Of a stretch of 64,000 nucleotides of DNA, positions 17,240-27,681 are shown one piece after another. The notes beneath the pieces were generated by a model that worked only from the letters and a program-made list of their open reading frames with translations, made no database searches and was not told the DNA's origin. The position numbers and the translations under genes are program-made. Where the stretch lies: NCBI RefSeq assembly GCF_025527015.1, contig NZ_JAODIM010000039.1, positions 341,869-405,868 of the forward strand, given 5' to 3'. Each line of letters opens with the position of its first letter. Positions within the stretch are counted from its first letter, which is position 1. Source of the DNA: Winslowiella arboricola (lineage in GTDB: Bacteria; Pseudomonadota; Gammaproteobacteria; Enterobacterales; Enterobacteriaceae).

Positions 17240-20200
17240 TTATTTGTCTCCCAGCATATAGCGGAAATAGAGTTTCGCCGTGCTTTCGTTATAGTCGCCA
17301 AAGGTGTCGTAGCCCAACTGGCCGCCGACGGTGACATCTTTATTCACCTTATAATCCGCGCCTGCATGCAGATTGTAGCCGATACCGTTTTTGCTGCCGC
17401 CAGAATAGTAAGCTTCCGTCGCATAACCGTTGGTTACCGCCGTTTCTAACTGGTTCTGCCAATCCGGATTATTCGGGAAGTAGGCGCTGCGATCCTGTGA
17501 GTAGGATTGATAGCCCACCGAACCGCCAATACGTACATTCATATCATCATACTTCTGGCTATATTCCACCGGGAAGGAGACGCTGACATAATCCTGCGGA
17601 CTGAAGTAACCACCCTGACCATAGCTGTAGTAGCTGAGGTTTTTCGAGAAATCCATCCAGCTCATGCTGATACCGGTTTTCAGCTCGCGGTCTTCAAAGT
17701 GGAAGGGACGAATATAGGCGCCAGCGTTCGCCACCAGGCTCTTGTTGCTGGTGACATTCTCACCGAGATAGCTGTAAGCACCGGCTCCGGCATAGAATCC
17801 GGCGTCGCCATCATCATAGCTCAGTAAGGCATTACCACCGTTTTTGGTGACGCGCCCCCAGCTTTCGCCGCTCAGCTTGTCTGTCGCACCGACATAAGAG
17901 AGCAGACTGTCGGTGACCGGACGGCGTTCGCCGGTCAGGATCAGCGTCAGATAATCGGTCAGCTTCGGTGACCACTGAATGCCACCCACCAGCGTACTCA
18001 GATCCTGACCCAGCGGCGTACTGCCGAGGTCAATCTTGTACTGATCGCCACTTAACGCCAGCTTCAGCTCAACGCCGGAGGCGTTCTGTGAACCCGGGGA
18101 GTCAACCGTCACATCATCAAGGTTAGCTTTGTCAGTGGCGCTGGCCAGTGAATTCTGCACGCTCGCTAACGCCGCCTTACCTTTGGTGGTCAGCGGATTG
18201 AGATCGTCAAAGGTATAGTCGGTGCCGTCGCTTTTGGTGATCTCTTCGTTTTTCAGCGTCTGCACCGCGGCGGAAACCGCCTGCGACAGCGCACCGGTAC
18301 CGAAGCGTCGGCTCGACTGGCCATCAGCGCTACCGGCACTCAGCGACACTGGCGTCACAGTAAACTCAAAGCGCGAGTCGCCAAAGGGTACGCTGGACCA
18401 GGTCAGCGGCGCTTTGGCTTCGGTCAGCTTGCTGAGACCCGATTCGCCATCACGACCACGGATCTCCACGCCGCCCTGCGCCCAGGTGCCGGTACGCTCC
18501 TGCAGATCGTCCATCATGGTATTGATCTGCTTCAGCGTACGGCTCTGCAGGGTTGGTGCATTGACGGCTGCCGTCTGACCGCCAATATCGCGATAACTGG
18601 TGGCGTCCGGCGCCGTCTGCCATGGCATCGTCGCGCCGTAGGTGGAGGCCGGACGGCGTGAGTCTGGCGTACTGCGGTTGATAAATGGATTGTCCGCCAG
18701 CGCCAGACCGCCCACCGATGGCGTGCTGCCGGTTTCCGCGCCTTGCAGACCGATCATTTTGCCGCGTGCGGTACGCAGATAACCCAGCGCCTGGTTATGA
18801 TTGCCTTCCGCTTCTGACACGCGCGCCATCAGCAACAGGCGTTCCGGCGTCTGTTCGCCGCGCAGTCCCTGCGTCAGGGCGCGGGCTTTAGGCACATCGT
18901 TGAGCGCCAGCGCTACGTTAATCGAACCTTCGCGCGCATCTTGTGTTGGCGTGTCACGCGTCAGCAGATAGTCGTAAACCACGCCCGCTTCTTTGTTCAT
19001 TTTGCCGGACTGATATAAACGCGCCATCGCAAACATCAGATCGCTGTTTTGCGGATCGCTTTGCAGCGCGCTAATCAGCTTGTCGTATGCCTGCGCATAC
19101 TGTTTCTGCTCACGCAGACGGTCGACTTCATTAATCACGTAGCCATTACGAATTCCGGCCAGCTGAGTCGGCGTACTGCGCGCCTGCAATGAAGGATTGC
19201 TCAGGAAGTTCTGCGCTTCAGCGGTTAAGCCTGCCTGATTCAGCACCGCCACCTGCGCGGCATAATCACCGGCATTGCCCTGCACGCCACGCTGCATATT
19301 GTTGCGCACCACAGCCACAGCGCTGCTGAGATCGCCGGCCTGCGCCAGATTTTGCGCCAGCTTGCCCGCATCCGCCGGATTAGCCGGAGGACTGGCGGCC
19401 AGCGCTTTCAGCGTGTTGGCTGCTGCCGCATTCGAGCCTTGCGCCAGATACTGTTCGGCGGTGCTCATCTGTAAGTTAAAGTTCACGCGCTGCGCCAGCG
19501 TGCGCATTTCAGCATTCTGACTGCGGGCCGGAATACGTGATAACAGCGTATTCGCCTGCTGCCAGGCGCCACTTTCACTGGCATTCAGCGCACCGGCGTA
19601 CAGCTCGTTGCTGCTGGCGCCGTTGCGGAATACCGGCTGCATCACATTGGCGGCGGCTGCACTGTCACCCTGGCTACGGTAAATACGCGCCAGATCGAGA
19701 CGTAACCAGCCGTCATTCGGGAAGCGCTGCAAACCCTGTTGCAGTATCGCAATCGCCTGCTGCGAATTACCGGCAGTCAGTGCCTGTTTTGCCTGCTGAC
19801 GTACCGGTTCGCTGGTAGCAACCGGACGTGGCGTGACGCTCTCACGTACCGAGGCCGGTAACGATGAGAGCAGAGTATTGGCTTCAGCAGTGCGGTTTTG
19901 CTGACGCAAGACGTAGAACAGCCCCTCTTTGGCGCTGCGGTTATCGGCATCCGCCTGCAATACCGCGCGGTAAGTCTGCTCCGCTTCATCCAGCTGATTG
20001 GCGCGACGCAGTGCATCAGCACGGAACAAGCGGGCAGCCACGCCTTTTTCACCCTCGGCCTGCGCCAGCGGTGCGCTCAGCGCTAACGCCTGCGTGGTAT
20101 CGCCGGTTTTTAACGCCTGCTGCGCGTTAGCTAATTGCGAATAGAAACGAGCATCGCTGGCCTGCTGCTGACGCTGCTGACTGTTATCGCCACCCAGCTT

Positions 20201-21184
20201 CGCCGAACGCTCCAGATAATCAGCGGCGGCAGTATAATTACCGCTGCGCTGCGCGGCATAGCCTAAACCGGCCAGCGCATCAGCATCCTGTGGATTCGCC
20301 TGTAATACCTGCTCAAAGGAGCTTTGCGCGCCAGCAACATCGCCGCTGTTCAGAGCGGTAAAGCCACGGCCTTTCTCCGCACCGCCGACGTTTTTGCGGT
20401 AGTACTCCATCACCGCGCTATCTTGCGGATGACGCTGTTGCCAGGTCTGATACAGCGCGGCATCCTGCGGCTGCGGTCCAAGCCACAACAGCGCCTGACG
20501 CATCGAACGGTCGGCGTCAGTATTGCCATCAGCCATCCCCTGCAATACCTGCAAGCCTTCACGACGTGTCGATTCCTGCCAGGTCAGCGCTTTACCTAAC
20601 GCCAGCTGTGCACCGGCATCTTGCGGATGCCGGGCGGCAAACTGGCGCAGGCTGTCGATTGCCTGTGGTCGCAGGTTACGGTCGCCTGCCATCGTCAGAT
20701 AGTATTCTGCGGCGATGCTGGCCGGCGGCTCATTACCGGAGAAGGTGTTGCGCCAGGTTTGCAGCGCGGCGTTAACATTACCGCTGCGCGCCTGCTGACG
20801 CGCCAGCGACAGCTGCGCCTGCGGAATCGACTGCAGCTGTTTAGCGTTATCCAGCTCCGCCAGACGAGGATCCTGTGGCGAAACCTGGCTAAGACGGTTG
20901 CGCCACTGGGCGGCGCCGGTGCTGTCGCCGCTCTGCTGCGAATAGAGCGCCATCAGATACAGCGCCTGAGCATTACCGGCGTCCACCATCAGGATTTTCT
21001 GCAACGCATCCCTGGCCAGCTCGTCATGCGCCTTCTGATGCCAGTAAGTCGCCTGGTCGAACAGCGCCTGCATGGCCGGATTGTTCTCTGCTGCAAGCAG
21101 CGCCGGGGCAAAAGCAGCGGTAGCCATCGCGCTGCTCAGCAGCAGCGCCTGGCGAACTCTGGCGGTTAAATTTTTTATTTTCAT
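17240..21184 (-). CDS. bcsC: Cellulose synthase outer-membrane exporter subunit BcsC (locus 2)
   Basis: Second BcsC paralogue: periplasmic TPR superhelix plus outer-membrane barrel. I place the start at the ATG at 21184 (MKIKNLTARVRQALLLSS), 8 bp after the bcsB2 stop, because it begins a proper signal peptide; the open frame extends 22 codons further into bcsB2. The resulting 1314 residues contain many TPRs to about 800, a linker, and a C-terminal barrel with strands such as SYYSYGQGGYFSPQDYVSVS that parallel locus 1 BcsC. It is followed 2 bp later by bcsD. Confidence 0.95.
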   Translation of the reverse strand: MKIKNLTARVRQALLLSSAMATAAFAPALLAAENNPAMQALFDQATYWHQKAHDELARDALQKILMVDAGNAQALYLMALYSQQSGDSTGAAQWRNRLSQVSPQDPRLAELDNAKQLQSIPQAQLSLARQQARSGNVNAALQTWRNTFSGNEPPASIAAEYYLTMAGDRNLRPQAIDSLRQFAARHPQDAGAQLALGKALTWQESTRREGLQVLQGMADGNTDADRSMRQALLWLGPQPQDAALYQTWQQRHPQDSAVMEYYRKNVGGAEKGRGFTALNSGDVAGAQSSFEQVLQANPQDADALAGLGYAAQRSGNYTAAADYLERSAKLGGDNSQQRQQQASDARFYSQLANAQQALKTGDTTQALALSAPLAQAEGEKGVAARLFRADALRRANQLDEAEQTYRAVLQADADNRSAKEGLFYVLRQQNRTAEANTLLSSLPASVRESVTPRPVATSEPVRQQAKQALTAGNSQQAIAILQQGLQRFPNDGWLRLDLARIYRSQGDSAAAANVMQPVFRNGASSNELYAGALNASESGAWQQANTLLSRIPARSQNAEMRTLAQRVNFNLQMSTAEQYLAQGSNAAAANTLKALAASPPANPADAGKLAQNLAQAGDLSSAVAVVRNNMQRGVQGNAGDYAAQVAVLNQAGLTAEAQNFLSNPSLQARSTPTQLAGIRNGYVINEVDRLREQKQYAQAYDKLISALQSDPQNSDLMFAMARLYQSGKMNKEAGVVYDYLLTRDTPTQDAREGSINVALALNDVPKARALTQGLRGEQTPERLLLMARVSEAEGNHNQALGYLRTARGKMIGLQGAETGSTPSVGGLALADNPFINRSTPDSRRPASTYGATMPWQTAPDATSYRDIGGQTAAVNAPTLQSRTLKQINTMMDDLQERTGTWAQGGVEIRGRDGESGLSKLTEAKAPLTWSSVPFGDSRFEFTVTPVSLSAGSADGQSSRRFGTGALSQAVSAAVQTLKNEEITKSDGTDYTFDDLNPLTTKGKAALASVQNSLASATDKANLDDVTVDSPGSQNASGVELKLALSGDQYKIDLGSTPLGQDLSTLVGGIQWSPKLTDYLTLILTGERRPVTDSLLSYVGATDKLSGESWGRVTKNGGNALLSYDDGDAGFYAGAGAYSYLGENVTSNKSLVANAGAYIRPFHFEDRELKTGISMSWMDFSKNLSYYSYGQGGYFSPQDYVSVSFPVEYSQKYDDMNVRIGGSVGYQSYSQDRSAYFPNNPDWQNQLETAVTNGYATEAYYSGGSKNGIGYNLHAGADYKVNKDVTVGGQLGYDTFGDYNESTAKLYFRYMLGDK

Positions 21185-21191
21185 TGTCTTA

Positions 21192-23699
21192 TCACTTCTG
21201 TTCGCCAGAGGAATCATCTTTGCTGTGCTTATGCAGACGCTTCCATGCATGGCGCTTCAGCATCACGTAAGCACTGCCACCGACAATAATCGAAAGCAGC
21301 AACGCGCACAGCGCCAGCAGCACCGAGTGCTGGTTGGCATACCACACAATCATCATGTACCACGGCATCTGACCGCTCGGGAACTGCGGTCCGACGCGGA
21401 AACTGCGAATACCGTTCTCATCGGTAATAATCGCTGTATCGCCACGGATACCGGCGTTAATACGCGGGGAGTTCAGGTCATTATGCAAACTCAGCAACTG
21501 CTGATCGCTGCTGGCAATGGTCATCACTACCAGATGATCCTCACTCCACGGCGAGCGATAGCTGACAAAACCACGCCAGGATTCGTTCGAGGAGAAGTAG
21601 CGATCCGCATCCAGCGGCTTGCGATACCAGTCACCGGTCAGCCAGCTACGCAGGTTGTCGAGGGTGGTCGGCGCCTTCACGCCAAAAGTATGCGTGGTGG
21701 TGTCATACGGTGAATTCACCAGCATCGCCTGATTAAACGCGCTTTGTCCCATGGTTGAGATCGCCAGCACATCGCTGTTCTTCAGACGCTCAAGACTAGA
21801 ACCGCCAGCAGGAATGCCAAACATCACGCTGTTATGGTCCAGCGTGACGCCAGTAGCGTTACCAGCGCGTCCGGCCATATCCAGCAGGGCGCTAATTTCG
21901 GCGTCACTCGGCTTCTCCGGCATCATCAGCACGGTTTGCGAGAAATCCGCCATCCGTGAGAACGGGAAGGAAGCACCGACAAAATAAGAGAGGTTCGGCA
22001 ACAAGGTAAAGTGACGGGTGTTGCTCAGATCGATCGAAGAGTTATCTTCGATACGGCTCTTAATATTGTTGTTCAGCAGCACGCTACATGGCGCATCGGC
22101 TTTCGGCTTAATATTGAAATAGAGTTGCAGCTGGTTGTCGCCATAGATCAGATACGGCTCCAGTTTCAGTGCATAGCTCTCCTGACGCGCATCGCCGCCC
22201 AGACGGTGCCAGATATTTTCCAGCAGGCCGACTTTATTGACCGTCAGATTACGCAGGAAGGTGCCGTTCAGCGTCACGTTAAGCGATGAGTTGTTTTCAT
22301 CAATCCAGCCTTCGGCCGGGAAACGGTAGTTTAGCTGTACCGGAATCGAGTCACCGTCCCACAGGAACAGGTCAGGCGCAGCGCGGAAGTTAACCCGCAG
22401 CGCATCATGCCAGATGCCGTTAGTGGTCAGACTCTGATCTTTACGCAGCAGCTCCGCAAGACGGACGGGTCGATCGGTATTAATCCAGCGCGGCGCGTCA
22501 TAAGGTTTACGCACCGGAATGGTTTGCGCCGTCACATTCAGCGTCGAGGCGTCCTGCATCAGCGGCGCTTTAATTAAGCGATACGCCGCCTGCCGCAGCT
22601 GATCTTCATCCTTACCGATCACCAGCATCAGTTTATAGGTTGGGTTATCCGGGTTATCCACCAGTTGCAGCGTCGGTCCGTTAACCACCGGCAACGTCAG
22701 ATTGCCAATTTTCTCGCCTGGCTGGCCATACACAATGCCGTTTTTCTCCGGCAGCTGATTGCGCAGCACCGGGAAAGTGGCTCCGCGATAGTCCGCCTGA
22801 ATGCCCATCCACGAAGAGACCATTGCCGCGGCGGTGATCTGCCCCGGCGTGACCGTCGACGGGAACACCATGGTGACGTTGGCACCAGTCATCTGTAGCG
22901 GATCGATAAACGGCCGCGGGAAGTTACGCATGCTGGTGCCAGTATTCAGCTGCTGACCTTCCAGTGACAGACGGGTCTGCGGCAGAATCACCACCTGATA
23001 CTGTTCAGCACTATCACGCTCACACAGCAGCTGATCGGCATCGTTAATTTTGAAACTCAGGTTGTTGCTCGATACCACCATCGCCGCCGGAATATCCAGC
23101 TGATAGGTGGCGGTATCGCTATCTGAAGCGTTCAGCGGCAGGGTGCCCAACGGCTGACCATTCAGCATCAGCTGGATGGACGTATTACGTGCCGCCAGCG
23201 CCGGAGAAACCCGCAGCGCAAGATCGAGGCGCGCATTGGTAATCACCTGATCGGTTGGCAGGGTAAACACAATGCCGGATTGCAGCTGGCCGCCGCTCAG
23301 CATTACGCCGTTCTGCTGGCCCATCTGCGCCACCGTAACGCTGCTGGAAATCGGATGGAACGCCATTACCGGCGCATCGCTGGCTACCGGCGGCTGCATC
23401 AGACCTGGCGCAGCATCGGCCGCAACGCTTTCACCCCCTTCGATCTCTGCCGGTGGTTCTTCGCTAATCGGTTCCTGTGGCTGGCTGTTATCCGCAGGTG
23501 CGCTCTCTGGCGCATAAGGCGTCGCGCCGGCGGTGGACCGCAGGCTGTTCTCTGCAGCACCGACATCGGACGGGGCAGGCAGTTGTGATAACGCAGCGCT
23601 ATCCTGAGTCACACTCTGATCTGCCGCTAATGCGCCACCCAGAGTCACGCTGCCGCTGATTAACGTGGCCAGCATTGTCCTTAAAAACAGTTGCTTCAT
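21192..23699 (-). CDS. bcsB: Cellulose synthase periplasmic subunit BcsB (locus 2)
   Basis: Periplasmic partner of BcsA2. The 835-residue product has a signal peptide (about 1-25), an extra proline/glutamate-rich low-complexity stretch (about 40-110) not seen in locus 1 BcsB, then the usual domains including YDAPRWINTDRPVRLAELL, and a C-terminal membrane anchor followed by a basic and charged tail. Its ATG overlaps the bcsA2 stop (ATGA). Confidence 0.95.
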   Translation of the reverse strand: MKQLFLRTMLATLISGSVTLGGALAADQSVTQDSAALSQLPAPSDVGAAENSLRSTAGATPYAPESAPADNSQPQEPISEEPPAEIEGGESVAADAAPGLMQPPVASDAPVMAFHPISSSVTVAQMGQQNGVMLSGGQLQSGIVFTLPTDQVITNARLDLALRVSPALAARNTSIQLMLNGQPLGTLPLNASDSDTATYQLDIPAAMVVSSNNLSFKINDADQLLCERDSAEQYQVVILPQTRLSLEGQQLNTGTSMRNFPRPFIDPLQMTGANVTMVFPSTVTPGQITAAAMVSSWMGIQADYRGATFPVLRNQLPEKNGIVYGQPGEKIGNLTLPVVNGPTLQLVDNPDNPTYKLMLVIGKDEDQLRQAAYRLIKAPLMQDASTLNVTAQTIPVRKPYDAPRWINTDRPVRLAELLRKDQSLTTNGIWHDALRVNFRAAPDLFLWDGDSIPVQLNYRFPAEGWIDENNSSLNVTLNGTFLRNLTVNKVGLLENIWHRLGGDARQESYALKLEPYLIYGDNQLQLYFNIKPKADAPCSVLLNNNIKSRIEDNSSIDLSNTRHFTLLPNLSYFVGASFPFSRMADFSQTVLMMPEKPSDAEISALLDMAGRAGNATGVTLDHNSVMFGIPAGGSSLERLKNSDVLAISTMGQSAFNQAMLVNSPYDTTTHTFGVKAPTTLDNLRSWLTGDWYRKPLDADRYFSSNESWRGFVSYRSPWSEDHLVVMTIASSDQQLLSLHNDLNSPRINAGIRGDTAIITDENGIRSFRVGPQFPSGQMPWYMMIVWYANQHSVLLALCALLLSIIVGGSAYVMLKRHAWKRLHKHSKDDSSGEQK

Positions 23700-25804
23700 G
23701 CTGCGTTATCCTCTTGCACCTGAGCCGCTTCTTTTCTGGCCCGGCGTTTATTGCGCCGATCCTGCCAGGTGAGCCAGAACAGCTCAAATACGGTGCGGAT
23801 AATGGTTAACAGCGAGCGGAAAGGATTATCCGGCTTATGCTCTGGCTGAATCCAGGCATCAGCACGCGCCAGCACCACGCGGACTAACTCACGACGGCGT
23901 GATAACGGCATTTCATCAAACTGCATACGGATCACGCCATCACTGTAACCGATGGTTTTCACCGGAATACTGATGGTGCCGGAGTGCAGCAGCACATCGA
24001 TCTCTTCGATTTCATCGGTCTCATGGCGATTATCCGGTGCATTGATCTGTGCGCCACCCATCGACAGGTCGACAGTGGTGCTGCGCGAGGAGATGCCGCT
24101 GGCATAGTGAATAATCACCGGAATCTGCACTTCGATACGGATGGTTTTGCGCGTCTGGCGGGTTTCACGCGCCACGGCAATCGCCGCCATCAGGATGATC
24201 AGGCTGAATATCGCCCAGCCGACGTTCAGCGAGATAACATAAGGATCGACGCCGAAATAGTCATGGAACACCGCGCGAATCACACCGGCCATCACACCAA
24301 TAAATAACAGGGCGGCGGTGATCACATGCGGGCGCACAATATTAAAGTCGAAGAAGCCGACATCCAGCAGGCCGCCTTTATCGGTGACGTTAAATTTGCC
24401 GTGCTTAGGTGAAATCATGGTCAGCAGCGTCGGGATCACCAGATGGAATGCCATCACCGTTTCGTAAATTTCACCCCAGAAGGTGTAACGGAAGCGGCCA
24501 TTCATGCGGGAGTTGACGTACAGTGACATCACCAGGTGCGGCAATACATAGGCAAAAATCAGCGACGCTGACGAGTGAATAATATTCAGGTTAAACAGCA
24601 GATACGCCAGCGGCGCGGTCAGGAACACCACACGCGGCAGGCCAAACTGGAAGTGCAGCATGGCGTTGAGATAACACAGACGCTGCTGCCACTTCAGGCC
24701 ACGACCCAGTAACGGGTTGTCGACACGGAAAATCTGCGTCATACCGCGCGCCCAGCGGGTACGCTGCACAATATGCAGACCCAGACGCTCGGTAGCCAGT
24801 CCCGCCGCCAGTGGAATCGACAGAAACGCTGAACCCCAACCCAGACGCTGCATCTTCAGGGCGGTGTGCGCATCTTCCGTCACGGTTTCAACCGCAAAGC
24901 CGCCAATCTCTTCCAGCGCTGAACGGCGAATCACCGCACAGGAGCCGCAGAAGAAGGTGGCGTTCCAGTTATCATTACCCTGCTGCACCGGACCGTAGAA
25001 CAGCGCCCCTTCATTCGGGATATTACGCGCCGCGCGCAGGTTACGCTCAAACGGATCCGGCGAGTAGAAATAGTGTGGTGTCTGCAACAGCGCCAGTTTC
25101 GGATCGGTCAGGAATGGCCCGACGGTAGCCTGCAGGAAAGTACGGGTCGCCACGTGATCACAGTCAAAGACGCAAATCAGCTCGCCTTTGGTGATTTTCA
25201 TGGCGTGGTTCAGGTTACCGGCTTTCGCATGGGAGTTATCTTCGCGGGTGATATATCCCACGCCGACATCGGCGGCGAATACCGCAAACTCACTACGTTT
25301 GCCGTCATCCAGCAGATAGATTTTCAGCTTATCGCGCGGATAGTCGATACACTGGGCGGCCAGCACGGTATCGCGCACCACATCGAGGCTTTCATTATAC
25401 GACGGCACGTAAATATCGACCGTTGGCCACAGGCTAATATCATCCGGCAACGGCTCAATGGTCCGCTTTAATGGCCAGGTGGTTTGCAGGAATCCGAGGA
25501 TCAAAATCAGCCAGACATACAGCTCGGCAATAAATAATCCAATCCCGAGGATCGCTTCAACTTCAGAATTGAAGTGCAGTGTTTCGGTAGCACGCCAGTA
25601 AATATAGCGGGTGGACATTAATGCCGAAAGAATCACCATCACAATTGAGACCTGCTTACTTTTACTCAGCCCGAGTAAAAACAGGATGGCAATGCTTATT
25701 AAGCCAAAAATATATTGTTTTTGACCGTCCATTGGCGTGATAACAATCACGGCGGCAACTGGAAATAACACCAGCAGCAGCAGGTAAAACAGCGCTTTAT
25801 TCAT
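23696..25804 (-). CDS. bcsA: Cellulose synthase catalytic subunit BcsA (locus 2)
   Basis: Second GT2 cellulose synthase, 702 residues and lacking most of the long N-terminal region of the locus 1 enzyme. Catalytic motifs are intact: YVPSYNES, LLDDGKRSEF, FDCDHVAT, VTEDAHTA, QRTRWARGMTQ. The PilZ domain has RKTIR and a canonical DLSMGGA (DxSxxG), so c-di-GMP control looks intact. Membrane helices flank the catalytic domain. It overlaps bcsB2 by four bases and lies 92 bp after bcsQ2. Confidence 0.96.
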   Translation of the reverse strand: MNKALFYLLLLVLFPVAAVIVITPMDGQKQYIFGLISIAILFLLGLSKSKQVSIVMVILSALMSTRYIYWRATETLHFNSEVEAILGIGLFIAELYVWLILILGFLQTTWPLKRTIEPLPDDISLWPTVDIYVPSYNESLDVVRDTVLAAQCIDYPRDKLKIYLLDDGKRSEFAVFAADVGVGYITREDNSHAKAGNLNHAMKITKGELICVFDCDHVATRTFLQATVGPFLTDPKLALLQTPHYFYSPDPFERNLRAARNIPNEGALFYGPVQQGNDNWNATFFCGSCAVIRRSALEEIGGFAVETVTEDAHTALKMQRLGWGSAFLSIPLAAGLATERLGLHIVQRTRWARGMTQIFRVDNPLLGRGLKWQQRLCYLNAMLHFQFGLPRVVFLTAPLAYLLFNLNIIHSSASLIFAYVLPHLVMSLYVNSRMNGRFRYTFWGEIYETVMAFHLVIPTLLTMISPKHGKFNVTDKGGLLDVGFFDFNIVRPHVITAALLFIGVMAGVIRAVFHDYFGVDPYVISLNVGWAIFSLIILMAAIAVARETRQTRKTIRIEVQIPVIIHYASGISSRSTTVDLSMGGAQINAPDNRHETDEIEEIDVLLHSGTISIPVKTIGYSDGVIRMQFDEMPLSRRRELVRVVLARADAWIQPEHKPDNPFRSLLTIIRTVFELFWLTWQDRRNKRRARKEAAQVQEDNAA

Positions 25805-25896
25805 GAAGCATCCTGAGAACAGGGATTAATCGTTATTGCTCAGCAATGAGCTATTGTGAACCCACAGTGGGGCGCGGCGTCCATGCCTTATTGGCG

Positions 25897-26694
25897 TTAA
25901 AGCGAGCGTAATGTGGCGTGAACTGTGCCATCGCCCACTTTGATATCCAGTAATCCGGCCAGACGTTTACTGACCAGCTCGATATCAAAGGCAGCAGCAG
26001 ATACCGGGCTAAAATCGAAAATAGAGCGTTGTGAGGCATTGGCTTCCGCCACACTCTCATCACGGTGCACCACACCGAGTAATTTCTCACCCAGCCGTTG
26101 CTGCATAAAAGCAGTGACATCACGGCTGATATTACGGCGCGCATCACTCTGATTGAGAATAAAATAGTGACCGGCTTTGTCATTGAGAGCGCTACCAATA
26201 AGTCGCTCATTCTCAATTTGTGGCAGCAGTGACAGCGAAGCGGTATCCGCCAGCATCACCACCAGATGAAGATCCGCCAGCGCTTTCATCGCTTTTAATG
26301 CCGGACCTGGGCCTGGCGGGAAATCGGCAATAATCACCAGGCCAGGATAGTTAAGCACCGTATCCAGCCCGCGACGCAGGAAAAGCGGGTCGTTCGCCAG
26401 ATTATTTTCAAAGGCGACACGCTCATCTTCACTGACATCACCATACGGCATCACAAAAATATTGCCGCCGGTGGTCAGAATTGACGCACTCCAGTCGGAA
26501 TTTTCTGCGGACTTAGCGACAAAACCACGGCCGTCGGCCAGCGGCACGCCAAAGTGCAGACGCAAGGCATTTTGCACATCAAAATCCACCACCAGCACCT
26601 TACTGCCGCCACGCGCCAGCGCAAAAGCAAGGTTAGCCGCCATGGTAGTTTTACCGACGCCACCTTTAGGGGAACACACGCAAACTAACGGCAT
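25897..26694 (-). CDS. bcsQ: MinD/ParA-like ATPase BcsQ (locus 2)
   Basis: Cellulose operon ATPase of the ParA/MinD family. The 265-residue product has a canonical deviant Walker A box SPKGGVGKTT near residues 8-17, unlike the variant box of locus 1 BcsQ, plus LVVDFDVQN and IADFPPGPGPA. The segment VHRDESVAEANASQRSIFDF resembles the conserved C-terminal region of BcsQ proteins. Its start overlaps the end of the upstream bcsO-like gene by 10 bases. Confidence 0.9.
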   Translation of the reverse strand: MPLVCVCSPKGGVGKTTMAANLAFALARGGSKVLVVDFDVQNALRLHFGVPLADGRGFVAKSAENSDWSASILTTGGNIFVMPYGDVSEDERVAFENNLANDPLFLRRGLDTVLNYPGLVIIADFPPGPGPALKAMKALADLHLVVMLADTASLSLLPQIENERLIGSALNDKAGHYFILNQSDARRNISRDVTAFMQQRLGEKLLGVVHRDESVAEANASQRSIFDFSPVSAAAFDIELVSKRLAGLLDIKVGDGTVHATLRSL

Positions 26695-27359
26695 AAGGCA
26701 ATTTTCTCTAGCAAAGGTTTTAACAACGATTCTTTGGTCACGCTGACAGCAGGGCCAGTATGACGCGCATTAAACAGCTGTTTGTAGCGTAGTGCATTTT
26801 CAGCCTGAGCGGGCGCTGATGCTGCGGGCGCAGCAGAAACCGCAGCGGTAAAAGCGGCGCCAGCTTGCTGTATCAGTGGTACTGCCGCAGGCTGTGCGGC
26901 TACCTGTGGCGCAGGTTCAGGCGCAGCCATCGACGACAGATCGGATCCCAGCGCCCCCAACGCCGGGAACGCTGTCGCTGCTGGTGCCTGGGTCTGTGGC
27001 GCTGCGACCTCGGGTTGTGGCTCGGCAGCGACCGCCGCAGGCTTCAACGTTGCCGCAATGCTGTCAAACAGCGTACCGCCCTGGCTGCCCACCGATGGCG
27101 CAGCCACAAATGATTTCACCACCTGATGAGGCGACTTATCAGTTGAAAACTGGTCTTTAGCGACCGGCTGCGGCTGAATCACATCAATACTCTGACCACG
27201 ATCCAGCGCAGAGCTGCTGTTATTGTCATTGAGTAATTGCTTGATAATCGCCCAATTTGTCGTATCAGACTCAAGGGTTTGCTCAGACATGTCCTTGAAT
27301 TTGATATTATTTGTTTGGGTTTTTTCTTTGAAGCGCTGCAGATCATCATAACTTTTCAT
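26685..27359 (-). CDS. bcsO: Proline/alanine-rich cellulose operon protein, BcsO-like
   Basis: First gene of locus 2. The 224-residue product is mostly low-complexity Ala/Pro/Gln (about residues 80-190) and likely disordered, with a short ordered N-terminus (DLQRFKEKTQTNN) and a conserved-looking end, LRYKQLFNARHTGP...LLKPLLEKIALCR. This composition, its position before bcsQ, and the company of bcsD fit BcsO of enterobacterial hybrid cellulose operons; the name is from context and composition rather than a decisive motif. BcsP is an alternative name for related disordered proteins. Probable role in assembling the synthase array with BcsD. Confidence 0.7.
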   Translation of the reverse strand: MKSYDDLQRFKEKTQTNNIKFKDMSEQTLESDTTNWAIIKQLLNDNNSSSALDRGQSIDVIQPQPVAKDQFSTDKSPHQVVKSFVAAPSVGSQGGTLFDSIAATLKPAAVAAEPQPEVAAPQTQAPAATAFPALGALGSDLSSMAAPEPAPQVAAQPAAVPLIQQAGAAFTAAVSAAPAASAPAQAENALRYKQLFNARHTGPAVSVTKESLLKPLLEKIALCR

Positions 27360-27630
27360 ATGATTTCAACTGAATTCGTTAGGGGGTGAATTTCGCAAAA
27401 TATAGCACACAACTTTTCGCCAGGTGAGAATATTCTTAATATTAAGGGTCCTGCGCCATCATGATTTTTAATCTACAGGATTTATTATTTATCGATAATT
27501 ACGAAGGTTATTTATTGTGGGCGTGACTATCAGATGGGTTAAATTAATAAGCTGCCATCGCTTTGACTGATAAAGCATAAAGGCCGGTTTAATTAAGCAT
27601 GACTCAATGCAGGTATTTAAGTGAAATGGC
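27360..27630. promoter_or_regulatory. Upstream region of the bcsO-Q-A-B-C-D-Z operon
   Basis: AT-rich gap between bcsO and the dppF terminator. It must contain the locus 2 promoter. A TATATT-like -10 candidate on the minus strand lies near 27398-27403, without a convincing -35. I see no gene here. Confidence 0.35.
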
Positions 27631-27660
27631 ATAAAATAAAGGCCGGTTTTCACCGGCCTG
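27631..27660 (-). terminator. Intrinsic terminator of the dpp operon
   Basis: On the minus strand AGGCCGGT, loop GAAA, ACCGGCCT, then TTATTTTAT; stem arms at 27640-27647 and 27652-27659. It begins about 22 bp after the dppF stop. Confidence 0.85.
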
Positions 27661-27681
27661 TTAACGCGTTTGATTCTGCGT

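Noticed and set aside
21185..21250. Longer start for BcsC2 (22 extra residues)
   Set aside because: The extra part overlaps bcsB2 coding sequence and lacks a signal peptide; the ATG at 21184 begins one.
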